Shown here: one piece after another, positions 52,474 through 61,724 of the stretch
Numbering within the stretch: the stretch's first letter is position 1
How the letters are laid out: the number at the start of each line of letters is the position of its first letter
Assembly (NCBI RefSeq): GCF_900155945.1
Contig: NZ_FTMN01000003.1
Coordinates: 1 to 64,000 of the forward strand
Length of the DNA: 64,000 bases
Direction of reading: 5' to 3'
Source: Marinobacterium stanieri
GTDB lineage: Bacteria > Pseudomonadota > Gammaproteobacteria > Pseudomonadales > Balneatricaceae
Translations under genes and position numbers: made by a program
The notes under the pieces: generated by a model
What the model was told of the DNA's origin: nothing
What the model saw: the letters and a program-made list of their open reading frames with translations, nothing else
Database searches by the model: none

Positions 52474-53511
52474 ATGAAAATAATAAAAGCCATCTCATGT
52501 ACCTGTGCACTTTTGCTGTCCGCGCCCGTCTTCGCTGAGACTACGCTAAGAGTCGCGACCTGGCTGCCGGCCAGCAGTAGTCAAAATGATGTTGTCTGGC
52601 CCACCTGGGCAGACTGGGTCGAAGAAGCAACGGACGGGCGTGTAAAAATCGAGCTTGAGTACAGCTCCGGCCATCCCAAATCCATGTTCGGCCTGGTTGA
52701 GGATGGTGTTGCAGACGTCAGTTTTGGTGTTAACGGCTATCTGCCCGGACGCTTCAAGCTGCCAGCGGTTGTCGAAATTCCCGGTGAAACGGCAGATCCC
52801 GAAGCCTTGTCCGTGGCACTCTGGCGTGTATACAAGCAGCACTTTGAGCCCGCGCAAGAGTTTGAGGGTCTGAAGGTGTTGGGCATGTTTGTGCATGGCC
52901 CTGGCCAGTTGATGACCACATTCGAGGTGAATCAGCTGTCGGACCTGCAGAACAAGAAAATGCGAACCGGTGGCGGGGTTGTTAATGATCTGGCCAAGCG
53001 CCTTGATGTGGTGCCTGTGTTTGCGCCCGTGACCAAAGTGTACGAAATGATGCAACAAGGCGTGATTGACGGTGTCTTTCTGCCGGCTCAGGAACTTAAA
53101 TATTCTCGCCTGAGTGAAGTGGTCACAGATGTCACGCTGTTCCCGTCCGGCATGTATACCACAGCATTTACCATCTTTATGAACCCCTACGTGTTTGAGG
53201 ATCTGAGTGAAGAAGACCGTCAGGCTATCCTGTCGGTGTCCGGTGAAAAGCTGTCAGCACTGGCGGGACGTGCCTGGGGCAACTCCGACCTGGCAGGCCT
53301 GGAAGATGCCAGGGGGATGGGAGTCCGCATCAAGGAACTGTCTGAGGATGATCCTATCACGCAGGCCTTTGCCGAAAAGGTAGATGGCATGTACGACGCC
53401 TGGATCGAAACCGTGGCGGATCGTCCGGTGGATGCATCGGCTGCTTTGGAAGATCTGAAGCGCATTGCTGCGGATTATGACAGCAAAGAGTATGAGAGCG
53501 GCAAAAACTGA
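52474..53511 (+). CDS. TRAP transporter solute-binding protein (DctP family), orphan
   Basis: A 345-residue periplasmic protein with signal peptide (1-21, ending VFA). The mature start ETTLRVATWLPASSSQNDVV and the LGMFVHGPGQLMTTF and KMRTGGGVVNDLAKRLDVVPVF segments are typical DctP, binding carboxylated compounds with an arginine (here in MRTGG). DctQ and DctM membrane genes do not follow; a terminator comes right after. It could use a transporter coded elsewhere or act in sensing. Confidence 0.9.
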   Translation: MKIIKAISCTCALLLSAPVFAETTLRVATWLPASSSQNDVVWPTWADWVEEATDGRVKIELEYSSGHPKSMFGLVEDGVADVSFGVNGYLPGRFKLPAVVEIPGETADPEALSVALWRVYKQHFEPAQEFEGLKVLGMFVHGPGQLMTTFEVNQLSDLQNKKMRTGGGVVNDLAKRLDVVPVFAPVTKVYEMMQQGVIDGVFLPAQELKYSRLSEVVTDVTLFPSGMYTTAFTIFMNPYVFEDLSEEDRQAILSVSGEKLSALAGRAWGNSDLAGLEDARGMGVRIKELSEDDPITQAFAEKVDGMYDAWIETVADRPVDASAALEDLKRIAADYDSKEYESGKN

Positions 53512-53529
53512 TCGTTTAATATACAACAA

Positions 53530-53556
53530 GGCCCTCGATTGAGGGCCTTTTCGTTT
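53530..53556 (+). terminator. Intrinsic terminator after the TRAP binding protein gene
   Basis: GGCCCTC (53530-53536), four-base loop, GAGGGCC (53541-53547), then TTTTCGTTT. It ends the aldolase/binding-protein operon and lies between convergent genes. Confidence 0.9.
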
Positions 53557-53585
53557 CAATGGTGCTTATGAGGGGGGCTAAGGCG

Positions 53586-54206
53586 TCAGTGACGCAGCGC
53601 CAGATAAGCACCGGCACCGGCCATGATTGACCCGGCACTGCGATTCAGTCCCTTCATGGCTCGCGGTGAGCGGAAGAAACCCCGAGCCTTGTCGGCAAAA
53701 ACGGCAATCGCCATCAGGCCAATGAGCAGACCCACCAATGTCAGTACTGACGCCAGGGCAATATCACCGCTGCTAAGCACGCTCAGATCCATAAAGGTGG
53801 GCAGGAAAGCGATGTAGAACAGGATGACCTTGGGGTTGGACGCTGAAATCAGAAACCCCTGCAGGAAGTTGGCCGCTACGCTGCCTTTCTGGCTTTTGCT
53901 GGCGTTGAACTCGTCACTGGAGACGGGCGCGGTCCACATCTTGTAGCCCAGGTAGAGCAGGTAGGCAGCGCCAATGATACGAATCACGGTAAAGAGCTCG
54001 GACCAATGGGTGGCAATGGTCGCCAGGCCCAGACAGGCGGCAATCAGGTAGAGGATGTCACTGACAATCATGCCCAGCGCCATCGGCAGGCAGCTGGTGG
54101 CACCATGCATCAAGGCTCGCGCCATGATGGCAAAGACACCGGGGCCGGGTGTAATACCGAAAATGAGTACGGCTATAAAAAAGGAGAATGCGCTTTCAAC
54201 TGTCAT
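53586..54206 (-). CDS. LysE family translocator
   Basis: A 206-residue exporter with about six helices. FGITPGPGVFAIMARALMHG is the N-terminal family motif and LISASNPKVILFYIAFLP the central one. It is more like RhtB than the other two LysE members in the window, but the substrate is unknown. ATG at 54206 with GGGAG upstream is preferred to an ATG at 54236. It is a single gene convergent with the TRAP operon. Confidence 0.9.
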   Translation of the reverse strand: MTVESAFSFFIAVLIFGITPGPGVFAIMARALMHGATSCLPMALGMIVSDILYLIAACLGLATIATHWSELFTVIRIIGAAYLLYLGYKMWTAPVSSDEFNASKSQKGSVAANFLQGFLISASNPKVILFYIAFLPTFMDLSVLSSGDIALASVLTLVGLLIGLMAIAVFADKARGFFRSPRAMKGLNRSAGSIMAGAGAYLALRH

Positions 54207-54340
54207 GACCTGAGTCTCCCGAGGGCAAAGAGACATGCATTATGTGCGAGGAAAGCGCAGTGTGCCAGCCGTGTGAATGTATTGGCGCTCATTAGAGCCG
54301 AACGGCACCCGATTTATCGGACGCCGAACAGCTGCGATAA

Positions 54341-56596
54341 TCAAAACATGACTTTGATGCCCACATAGGCGGAGCGACCCATGCCGGGTACGGCAATGCC
54401 CCAGGGAATACCGGTCATGGACATGGTGCGACCCTGACCCGTGTAGGCACCACCGGTCGGCAGGGCATAGGCGCGGTCGAACAGGTTCTCGATGCCCAGG
54501 TCCAAACGCACCTGATCCCAGCTATGGCTGGCACGCAGGTTGATCAAACTGTACCCGGAGGTGCTGATCTCATTGCGTATGTCTGATACCTCGTCCTTCT
54601 CATCAACCACAATCCATTCGATGGCATTGTCCCAGCCGGCTTTCTGGTGCGTCAGCGTGAAGCGGCCATTCAATGGCATGATGTTGTAGAGGTCATCGCC
54701 GGTTTTACGGTTTTCACCGTCGGTATAGTTGATCACGCCCTTGAAACCCCAGGTACCCAGTCTATTGCTGGCCAACGGCAACTGCATGGAGAGGTCGACA
54801 CCGTAAAGACGTGCTGACTGGTTGTCATACTGCAGCACGTTGAACTGATCTTCTGCCCAGCCGGCACGCTGAACAGCATCGATGTAGTCGTCGACATGGG
54901 TGTAGAACGGGGTCGCGGTAACAACCCAGCTGCGGTCACTGGCATGCCAGTCGAAGGTGGCAGATGCAGTGTAAGCGGTTTCCGGGTTGAGGTTCACATC
55001 ACCCACATAGCCGTTACCGTCGCCAACAAAGTTGTTCATGGTGGCGGCCATCGGCCAGGTCGACCAGGTGTAGCGCTCGTACAGATTGGGTGAGCGCACC
55101 TTGCGGGCAAGGCCCAGTTCAATGTCCAGGGTGTTGCTGTACTGGTAACGCGCCAATGCGGTCAGGTCCACATTGTGGTCAGTCTGGCTGTGGTCTTGCT
55201 CATTAAAGGCCATGGAATCCATGTATTGCATGCCAGCAGCGGTCATGGCGGTGTTGTAGCCGTGTACGTCATCAGCATCCGTGCTGACGCGCTCGTATCG
55301 TACGCCTACCAGTGTCAGCCACTGATCACTTTGCTGAGTTTCAAGTTCAGCGTACAGCGCATTACGATCACGCTGGCCATTGTTGATGTTCTGGAAGGTG
55401 CCTGGCCCCATACCGCCGCCGGAAGCGGTCCAGTAATCATCCAGACGGAAGCGCTGGAACTCGGTACCCACACGGAGCAGGTTGGTAGCGTTGAGGTCGA
55501 TATCGGCTTTCAGGCTTAGCCCGGTGTTTTTACTTTCCGAATACATCGGCATGCCGCCTGCGCAGGTGCCGGCAGGGTCACCATGGAAACTGATCGGGCT
55601 GCACGGGTTGCCGGGGCCTGAAAGCGAGCCATACCAGAAACGCTTGTCGTCACCGAAATCCATGAAGTGATCGACCTGCTCATGATAGGCACGTGTTTCG
55701 ATGACACCCCAGTTCATGCGACGGGTCCAGGCCAGATTAATCAGCTTCTGCTCGTTTTCAAGCAGATCCATGCGCTGGTTCGGGTACAGCTGTTCGGGCA
55801 TATCCTGGTAGCTGAACCGGGTTTCAAACAGATTATCACCGGCCTTGAGAGCCAGGTTCAGATTGTGATTTTGGGTGTCATAAGCGGTGGAGCCAACTTC
55901 ATCCAGTGGCAAATCATGACCGGGACGGCCGGTATCGGTAAAAGCCTTGAAGTCGTCACCGGCCGTATAGTTGTCGGCCTGACTCCAGGAGCCGCTGTAG
56001 TTGATGCTCAGGCTCTCGGTCGCATGCGTTGCGGATAGATTGCCGCCGATTGCATCGTTGTTGCTGCGGTAAAAGGCACCGACTTCGCCCTTGATAAGGT
56101 TGGCTTCACCGGTGCGTGCAAATTCGGGCTCAGGCCTGTCGGCAACGATAGTGCCGCCGATGCTGTCACCACCCAGGCTGACCGGTGTGATCCCTGCGAA
56201 CACCTTGAGCTGGCCGATGTTGCTGGGGTCAACATAGGACAGGGGCGGGTTCATATGGTTGGGACAGGCGGCAATCAGATCCATTCCATCCACCTTTACG
56301 CGCAGGCGGTCATCCGCCAGGCCGTGAATGGACGGCTGACTGGACACGCCGCCAGCTCCGTAGAGGCTGACGCCGGGAACGTCACGCAGCAGGCTGGCGC
56401 TGTCGCTGGTTGCGGCGCGCAGCTGCTCCAGGGCCGAAGGCTCCACCTGTACGGCATTATCGCGGGGCGTTTGTTGAAGTGTGCCTTCAACCACAATGGG
56501 ATCCTGAGCATTGGCCGATTGGGCCAGTGTGATACAGGCAATGGCAAGGGAAAGCCGTCCATAGGGGACATTGGGCTGGGTGTAATTCAGGCTCAT
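54341..56596 (-). CDS. oprC: TonB-dependent copper receptor, OprC/NosA-like
   Basis: A 751-residue outer-membrane receptor: signal peptide (about 1-30, ending ANA), plug domain and barrel ending VGIKVMF. The copper-binding residues known for OprC are matched: CPNHM (Cys111, Met115 in this numbering) gives CxxxM in the plug, and HFM (His310, Met312) gives HxM in the barrel. OprC/NosA proteins take up or bind copper and support nitrous oxide reductase in denitrifiers. ATG at 56596 with CAGGAG is chosen over an upstream ATG at 56611. No nos genes are in the window. Divergent from the MarR gene. Confidence 0.9.
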   Translation of the reverse strand: MSLNYTQPNVPYGRLSLAIACITLAQSANAQDPIVVEGTLQQTPRDNAVQVEPSALEQLRAATSDSASLLRDVPGVSLYGAGGVSSQPSIHGLADDRLRVKVDGMDLIAACPNHMNPPLSYVDPSNIGQLKVFAGITPVSLGGDSIGGTIVADRPEPEFARTGEANLIKGEVGAFYRSNNDAIGGNLSATHATESLSINYSGSWSQADNYTAGDDFKAFTDTGRPGHDLPLDEVGSTAYDTQNHNLNLALKAGDNLFETRFSYQDMPEQLYPNQRMDLLENEQKLINLAWTRRMNWGVIETRAYHEQVDHFMDFGDDKRFWYGSLSGPGNPCSPISFHGDPAGTCAGGMPMYSESKNTGLSLKADIDLNATNLLRVGTEFQRFRLDDYWTASGGGMGPGTFQNINNGQRDRNALYAELETQQSDQWLTLVGVRYERVSTDADDVHGYNTAMTAAGMQYMDSMAFNEQDHSQTDHNVDLTALARYQYSNTLDIELGLARKVRSPNLYERYTWSTWPMAATMNNFVGDGNGYVGDVNLNPETAYTASATFDWHASDRSWVVTATPFYTHVDDYIDAVQRAGWAEDQFNVLQYDNQSARLYGVDLSMQLPLASNRLGTWGFKGVINYTDGENRKTGDDLYNIMPLNGRFTLTHQKAGWDNAIEWIVVDEKDEVSDIRNEISTSGYSLINLRASHSWDQVRLDLGIENLFDRAYALPTGGAYTGQGRTMSMTGIPWGIAVPGMGRSAYVGIKVMF

Positions 56597-56722
56597 CCTG
56601 ACTCCTGGCATGTTGAACGAGGTTATCTACCTCTGCCCATGAGAAGGGGCCCAAATGGGCAGAGTGTGTACGAATGGAGCCGGATTTTAGGCAATGCCTT
56701 TGCACTTGGGATGAGACACAGT

Positions 56723-56748
56723 GTCGCAGTGTGACAAAGGGTCGCAGT
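56723..56748. repeat. 8-bp direct repeat upstream of the copper receptor gene
   Basis: GTCGCAGT occurs at 56723-56730 and again at 56741-56748, 18 bases apart, about 130 to 150 bases upstream of the receptor start. It might be a tandem regulatory site or chance. The gap 56597-56845 holds only this and the MarR operator. Confidence 0.3.
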
Positions 56749-56781
56749 TTCGAGTGCTCAATTGACTTCAGGCTCATTTAC

Positions 56782-56828
56782 TTAGCTTGCTAACTAAAAA
56801 TGAATTGATATAATGCTTAGCAAGCTAA
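56782..56828 (+). promoter_or_regulatory. MarR operator and promoter of the HlyD/DUF2955 efflux operon
   Basis: TTAGCTTGCTAA (56782-56793) and its exact reverse complement TTAGCAAGCTAA (56817-56828) are separated by 23 bases, and each is itself almost a palindrome (TTAGC-NN-GCTAA). Between and over them lie -35 TTGCTA (56787-56792), 16 bases, and -10 TATAAT (56809-56814). Bound repressor would cover the promoter on both sides, so the downstream MarR probably represses its own operon. Confidence 0.8.
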
Positions 56829-56845
56829 GTATTTTGGAGTCAGTC

Positions 56846-57322
56846 ATGTCAAATCAATCAACCTCGCTGCACACAACCATCGAGCCGTCTCTGGGGGCGG
56901 TATTGGGGCGTGTACACAGGCAGTGGCGAAGTGCGGTGAACCAGGCCGTTGCACCGCTGGGCATGACTGAATCGCGCTGGACGGCATTGATGCTGCTTAA
57001 GAAAATCGGGGAAGGCTGTACCCAGCAAACCCTGGCATCCAAGCTATCGATTGAGATGTCATCCCTGAGTCGAACCCTGAATCAGTTACAGCAACAAGGG
57101 TTAGTCGAGCGCCGTACCGACCCTGAAGACAAGCGCGTGCACTGCCTCTGGTTGACGCCAGAAGGGGCCGAGATGGTTGAAGCACTGGCGGTCAGAATTG
57201 GCACTATTCGCGATGAAATTTATGCCGGAATCAGCGAAGCGGAGCTGGATGCGTTCGCCAGTGTTCTGGTCAAGATGGAAGCCAATGCCGTGGCCTGTGC
57301 CACCCACCAGGAGAAGCGCTGA
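56846..57322 (+). CDS. MarR-family transcriptional repressor
   Basis: A 158-residue MarR regulator with winged helix-turn-helix: CTQQTLASKLSIEMSSLSRTL and the wing LVERRTDPEDKRVHCLWLTPEG. ATG at 56846 with TTGGAG upstream is chosen over an upstream one at 56813. Its stop overlaps the HlyD start (ATGA), so the repressor and the efflux genes are one transcript controlled by the inverted repeat just upstream. Effectors are usually phenolic or similar drugs; none can be named. Confidence 0.93.
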   Translation: MSNQSTSLHTTIEPSLGAVLGRVHRQWRSAVNQAVAPLGMTESRWTALMLLKKIGEGCTQQTLASKLSIEMSSLSRTLNQLQQQGLVERRTDPEDKRVHCLWLTPEGAEMVEALAVRIGTIRDEIYAGISEAELDAFASVLVKMEANAVACATHQEKR

Positions 57323-58380
57323 TGACACCTGATCAAAGTTTTGCCCGGTGGGTTCGGGTTTCCCTGATCGCCTTTGCCGTGACGTTTGTGTACTACCTGC
57401 TGGCTGATCTTTGGATGCCCATGACCCCACAGTCACGTGTGTTGCACCCTGTAACAGCCATTGCGCCTCAGGTGAGCGGTATGGTGACAGACGTTCAGGT
57501 GCGTAATAACCAGCATGTTGAAGCCGGTGATCTGTTATTTGTGATTGATGATCAGCCATACCGCCTTGCGGTCGAGCAGGCTAGGCTGGCGCTGCAGGAT
57601 GCACGTCAGATCAATAACCAGCTTGACGCTGCCATTGTTGCAGCCAAGGCCAACGTGAGCGCTGCCAGGGCGGACGCACAGGAGGCGGCGCGTGAAGCAA
57701 AACGCCTGAAATTTCTGAGTGAACGTCAAAGTGTGTCCATCCAGCAGTATGACCAGGCAAAAGCACGTCATCAGTCCGCAGCTGCACAGGTGGCGGCTGC
57801 GCAAGCCGAAGTGTTGAAGCTGGAGGCAGAGCGTGGCGCAGCAGGCGATCAGAATGTGCGTGAAGCACAGGCCGCCAATGCCCTGGCACAGGCTGAGTTG
57901 AATCTTGCCTACACACAGGTTCGTGCCCGATCAGCCGGCTTTGTATCCAACCTTCAGGTTCGTGTCGGTACCTACGCCAGTGCTGGAAAAGAGCTGGCGG
58001 CGCTGGTGGTTGATGAAATGGATATCGTGGCCGACTTCCGCGAAAAGTCCCTCAATATGATGGAGCAGGGCGGGCGCGCAGAAATCGTGTTTGATGCCTA
58101 CCCTGGGCGGGTGTTCTCAGGCGTCGTCACCGAGCGTGACGCCGGTACCCTGGCCGGGCAAATCGTTGCGGATGGCCGTCTTGCTGCACCTGAAGCGACT
58201 GATCGCTGGGTGCGCGATGCCCAACGTCAGCGAGTACATCTGGAGCTTACCGAGGAGCAGGCTCCGGCCCTGCCCACAGGCTCCCGGGCGACAGTACAGC
58301 TGTTTCCTGTCGGCGGTGTGGCCAGCTGGCTGGGGCAGCTGCAGATTCGCATTGTCAGCCTGATGCACTACATCTACTGA
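57322..58380 (+). CDS. HlyD/EmrA-type periplasmic adaptor protein
   Basis: A 352-residue membrane-fusion protein: N-terminal helix (about 14-29), lipoyl half-motifs (APQVSGMVTDVQVRNNQHVEAG and, later, ARSAGFVSNLQVRVGTYASAG), an alpha-helical hairpin between them (about 90-200) rich in Ala, Gln and Arg, and a beta-barrel end. It links an inner-membrane pump to an outer-membrane channel. Next gene (11 bases after) encodes DUF2955, so the pair is an efflux system. No outer-membrane factor gene is beside it. Confidence 0.93.
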   Translation: MTPDQSFARWVRVSLIAFAVTFVYYLLADLWMPMTPQSRVLHPVTAIAPQVSGMVTDVQVRNNQHVEAGDLLFVIDDQPYRLAVEQARLALQDARQINNQLDAAIVAAKANVSAARADAQEAAREAKRLKFLSERQSVSIQQYDQAKARHQSAAAQVAAAQAEVLKLEAERGAAGDQNVREAQAANALAQAELNLAYTQVRARSAGFVSNLQVRVGTYASAGKELAALVVDEMDIVADFREKSLNMMEQGGRAEIVFDAYPGRVFSGVVTERDAGTLAGQIVADGRLAAPEATDRWVRDAQRQRVHLELTEEQAPALPTGSRATVQLFPVGGVASWLGQLQIRIVSLMHYIY

Positions 58381-58390
58381 GGCGAGTGCA

Positions 58391-59446
58391 ATGTCTCGAT
58401 TTCTGCCAATGGTGGTCGTGCGGAAGCCTGAAATGTCGCCTAATGATCTGCGCCAGTGTTTGCGCGCGGCACTGGGCGGGACCCTCGGGTTTCTTGTCTG
58501 CAAAATGATGGGGTGGAGTTACGGCGCCTTTTTTACGGTATCGCCCATTTTGCTGCTGGGAATGGTGCCGGTGTTCAACGCCCATATTGTGCGTCAGTAC
58601 CTGGCCAGTACTCTGTTAGTGGTCGGGTGTGTCATGGTTCTTCAGGGCATGCTGGGTGACAAGCCGATTCCCATGACGCTAGTTGTCATCGCGCTGTTTG
58701 CCGGCCTGTTCCGGGCCATGAGCGGTGGCGTGAACTTGCTCTTCGGTGCCATGGGCGTGGTCAACCTGTCCATGCTGCTACATTTTGCCAGCTATCCTCA
58801 GGCACATGTGAGTGACCTCATGGGCGCTTTTGTGATGGCTGTCGTCACCACACTGCTAATCTGTGCGCTCATGCACCAGCTGCTGCCGGACCCTGAGCCG
58901 CGCCAGCCTCGTCAGATGCCGGTTAAGCCGGCCAGCAACGTGCGTCACGAAGTGATTCTGGCCACAACAGTCGCAACCCTGTCCTTTCTGGTGTTTCAAG
59001 TACTGGATTTGCAGGATTCACTTTCAGCGCAAATTTCCAGCATTCTGGTGGTCTTTCCGCTTAGCTGGAAAGGGGCCGGGCCTGCAGGCTGGAATCGTGC
59101 ACTGGGCACATTACTGGGGTGTGCGGTCGGACTGCTGGTGCAGTTTGTATTGATGAACCATTTTGATATTTTGCTGCTGGTCGCATTTGGCCTGTGGATC
59201 AGCCTGCTGCTGTTTGCGCGTTGTCACATGCTGGAAGGGGGATTGCCGGGGGTAGGGTTTGCTGGGCTGACGACCATGGCGATTCTGTTTGGTCAGTACC
59301 TTACGCCGGCGCAGGATCTGTTTTTCAATGATCTGCACCGAATCACATCGTTGTCTGTCGCCGTCATGCTGTCGCTGATGGTGATCTTTCTAATGGACCG
59401 ACTGCTAAACCGTTTTGAGTCCACACGGTTGCAGCCGGTCTCTTAG
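58391..59446 (+). CDS. DUF2955 / FUSC-like multipass efflux protein
   Basis: A 351-residue inner-membrane protein with about ten helices in two similar halves, separated by a polar loop near 165-190 (PEPRQPRQMPVKPA). It fits DUF2955, a relative of the aromatic-acid exporter family FUSC. RAALGGTLGFLVCKMMGWSYGAFFTV and PLSWKGAGPAGWNRALGTLLG, given here as its parts, are the conserved halves. With the HlyD protein it should export an aromatic or amphipathic compound out of the cytosol. GAGG-type site before ATG. Confidence 0.9.
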   Translation: MSRFLPMVVVRKPEMSPNDLRQCLRAALGGTLGFLVCKMMGWSYGAFFTVSPILLLGMVPVFNAHIVRQYLASTLLVVGCVMVLQGMLGDKPIPMTLVVIALFAGLFRAMSGGVNLLFGAMGVVNLSMLLHFASYPQAHVSDLMGAFVMAVVTTLLICALMHQLLPDPEPRQPRQMPVKPASNVRHEVILATTVATLSFLVFQVLDLQDSLSAQISSILVVFPLSWKGAGPAGWNRALGTLLGCAVGLLVQFVLMNHFDILLLVAFGLWISLLLFARCHMLEGGLPGVGFAGLTTMAILFGQYLTPAQDLFFNDLHRITSLSVAVMLSLMVIFLMDRLLNRFESTRLQPVS

Positions 59447-59457
59447 TACGTCGCTGA

Positions 59458-60759
59458 TCAGCGCTGCTTGGGGCTGCCTGTACGGGGCTTGGCGCCCTGG
59501 CTGCGCGGTTTATGGCCGCGATGCACATCACCTGAGCGTACGCCATCGCGATGCTGAGGCTTGGGTTTCTTGGGGCGGTTGCGACGACGTCCCTTGGGTT
59601 TGTCCAGGCTGGATTCGGGCAGCTCGTGTACCGGTTCAAAACCATCAATCATCTCACGCGGAATGATTTTACTGGTCAGACGTTCAATAGCACGCAGCTG
59701 ATCAATTTCATCTGCACTCACCAGGGAGACGGCCTGGCCATCTGCGCCGGCACGGCCAGTACGACCAATACGGTGAACGTAGTCTTCTGCCACGTTGGGC
59801 AGGTCAAAGTTCACAACCTGGGGCAAGAGATCGATATCCAGGCCTCGGGCTGCAATATCGGTTGCCACCAGTACCTGAATATCCTTGGTCTTGAATGCAT
59901 TCAGGGCCTTGGTGCGGGCACCCTGGCTTTTGTTGCCGTGAATGGCTGCTGCCTTGATATTGGCCTTTTCCAACTGGGTGGCCAAACGGTTTGCGCCATG
60001 CTTGGTACGGGTGAAGACCAGCACCTGATACCAGCTGTTATCCTTGATCAGCTTGATCAACAGCGGGCTTTTACGCTTCTTGTCGACCGGGGCGATCCAC
60101 TGCTTGACGGTTTCCGCCGTAGAGTTGCGCGGTGTTACCGATACTTCAACCGGATCGTTTACCAGGCCCTTGGCCAGCTCACGGATATCCTTTGAGAAAG
60201 TGGCGGAGAACAGCAGGTTCTGGCGCTTACTCGGCAGCAGTCTGAGGATGCGCTTGATGTCATGGATGAAACCCATGTCCAGCATACGATCTGCCTCGTC
60301 CAGAACCAGCGCTTCCAGGTTATCAAAACGCACGGCGTTCTGACTGTAGAGGTCAAGCAGCCGGCCAGGGGTCGCGATCAGAATATCGGCACCCTTGCGC
60401 AGGGCCATCATCTGCGGGTTGATTTTAACGCCACCAAAGACCACGGCTGACTTCAGCTGCAGGTGCTTACCGTAGGTGGCGACGCTGTCGGCAACCTGTG
60501 CTGCCAGTTCGCGGGTCGGTGTCAGAATCAGCACGCGGGCCTGGTTGGCCTTGGCGCGTTCACCTTTGCACAGACGTTCCAGAAGCGGAAGCGTGAAGCC
60601 CGCAGTTTTACCGGTGCCGGTCTGTGCGGCGGCCATGACGTCACGTCCCTCAAGTACAGCCGGGATTGCCTGCTGCTGAATAGGGGAAGGGGTATCGTAG
60701 CCCTGATCGGAAATGGCTTTCAAAATAGCATCGGACAGGCCGAGACTGGCAAAACTCAT
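59458..60759 (-). CDS. rhlE: DEAD-box RNA helicase RhlE
   Basis: A 433-residue ATP-dependent RNA helicase involved in ribosome assembly and RNA turnover. All motifs are present: Q motif ([14 protein letters not shown]), [36 protein letters not shown], then [27 protein letters not shown] and [11 protein letters not shown] basic tail ([14 protein letters not shown]) follows. ATG at 60759 ([10 protein letters not shown]) is the family start; an ATG at 60789 would add ten residues. Confidence 0.96.
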   Translation of the reverse strand: MSFASLGLSDAILKAISDQGYDTPSPIQQQAIPAVLEGRDVMAAAQTGTGKTAGFTLPLLERLCKGERAKANQARVLILTPTRELAAQVADSVATYGKHLQLKSAVVFGGVKINPQMMALRKGADILIATPGRLLDLYSQNAVRFDNLEALVLDEADRMLDMGFIHDIKRILRLLPSKRQNLLFSATFSKDIRELAKGLVNDPVEVSVTPRNSTAETVKQWIAPVDKKRKSPLLIKLIKDNSWYQVLVFTRTKHGANRLATQLEKANIKAAAIHGNKSQGARTKALNAFKTKDIQVLVATDIAARGLDIDLLPQVVNFDLPNVAEDYVHRIGRTGRAGADGQAVSLVSADEIDQLRAIERLTSKIIPREMIDGFEPVHELPESSLDKPKGRRRNRPKKPKPQHRDGVRSGDVHRGHKPRSQGAKPRTGSPKQR

Positions 60760-60892
60760 GCGTGACTCACTGATTAGGTCTGGTGGCAACCGGAGGGAGC
60801 AAGAACTCTGGGAACAGGTTCTGATGCCTCGGGGTTGAGGAGGTCGGGCAGCTTACCCTAAACCTCGCACGCTGGCCATATGCGCGCCCTGA

Positions 60893-61711
60893 TCAGGCCT
60901 GGAAAAAGGCGCGATAGCGGCCGGGTGTGAGGGCTGTACGCTGGCGGAAGTGGCGCTGAAAGTGGGCCTGATCCGCAAAGCCCAGTTGCTGTGCCACATC
61001 GATGAGCGGGAACTGCTGGTCACGCAGTAGTCGGCGTGCCTGCTTGATACGGTGGTCCAGTTGGAAGGCGTGAGGTGCCATGCCATGAACCTGTTTGAAA
61101 CGGCGGATCAATTGATAGCGGTTAAGACCACTGACCTGGCACAGATGCTCAAGGGGCAGAGGATCAGCAAGGTGGTCCATAATCAGCTCGGTCACACGGC
61201 GTATTTCCGGTGCGCGTTGAGCGGTCAATCTAGGGTTGTCTGCATTGGTTACCTGGAAAAGGGGCTGCAGAAATTCGATCAGCTCTGATTCAGCGGCCAG
61301 CGGGTCATTATCCAGCGACAGCGTTTGATACAGCGCCGAAAAGCGATTGTAGAAACCGGGATCTGATTGATAGTGGGCTTCAAATGCACGGTAATCAGTT
61401 TGTCCACCCAGACATTCCTGCTGTAGTTCACCAATCCACTGTGTGTCCACGAACAGCATCCGGTAGGACCAAAGTCCTTCATCCGGGTTGCAGGAATGGA
61501 CATCAGCAGGGTTGATGGTGACCAGGGTGCCGCTGGCGACACGGTGCTGGGCTCCGCCGTTGCGGTAGTCCGCAGCCCCCTGGTCGATGACGCCAAACGA
61601 AAATTCATCATGTGAATGCGCCTGATAGCAGGCGCATGACTGGCTGGCCAGCCGCATTTCGACAAAAGGCAGCGCGGCACAGCGTTCAAGTTTCAGAGTT
61701 TCGTCTTTCAT
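60893..61711 (-). CDS. AraC-family transcriptional regulator with cupin sensor domain
   Basis: A 272-residue regulator. N-terminal AraC_binding/cupin domain (HSHDEFSFGVIDQGAADYRNG) and two C-terminal helix-turn-helices (LEHLCQVSGLNRYQLIRRF and VAQQLGFADQAHFQRHFRQ). It lies directly downstream (13 bases) of a LysE exporter gene on the same strand and probably regulates it, a common pairing in proteobacteria. Confidence 0.93.
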   Translation of the reverse strand: MKDETLKLERCAALPFVEMRLASQSCACYQAHSHDEFSFGVIDQGAADYRNGGAQHRVASGTLVTINPADVHSCNPDEGLWSYRMLFVDTQWIGELQQECLGGQTDYRAFEAHYQSDPGFYNRFSALYQTLSLDNDPLAAESELIEFLQPLFQVTNADNPRLTAQRAPEIRRVTELIMDHLADPLPLEHLCQVSGLNRYQLIRRFKQVHGMAPHAFQLDHRIKQARRLLRDQQFPLIDVAQQLGFADQAHFQRHFRQRTALTPGRYRAFFQA

Positions 61712-61724
61712 TGGCAGTGGGGGC

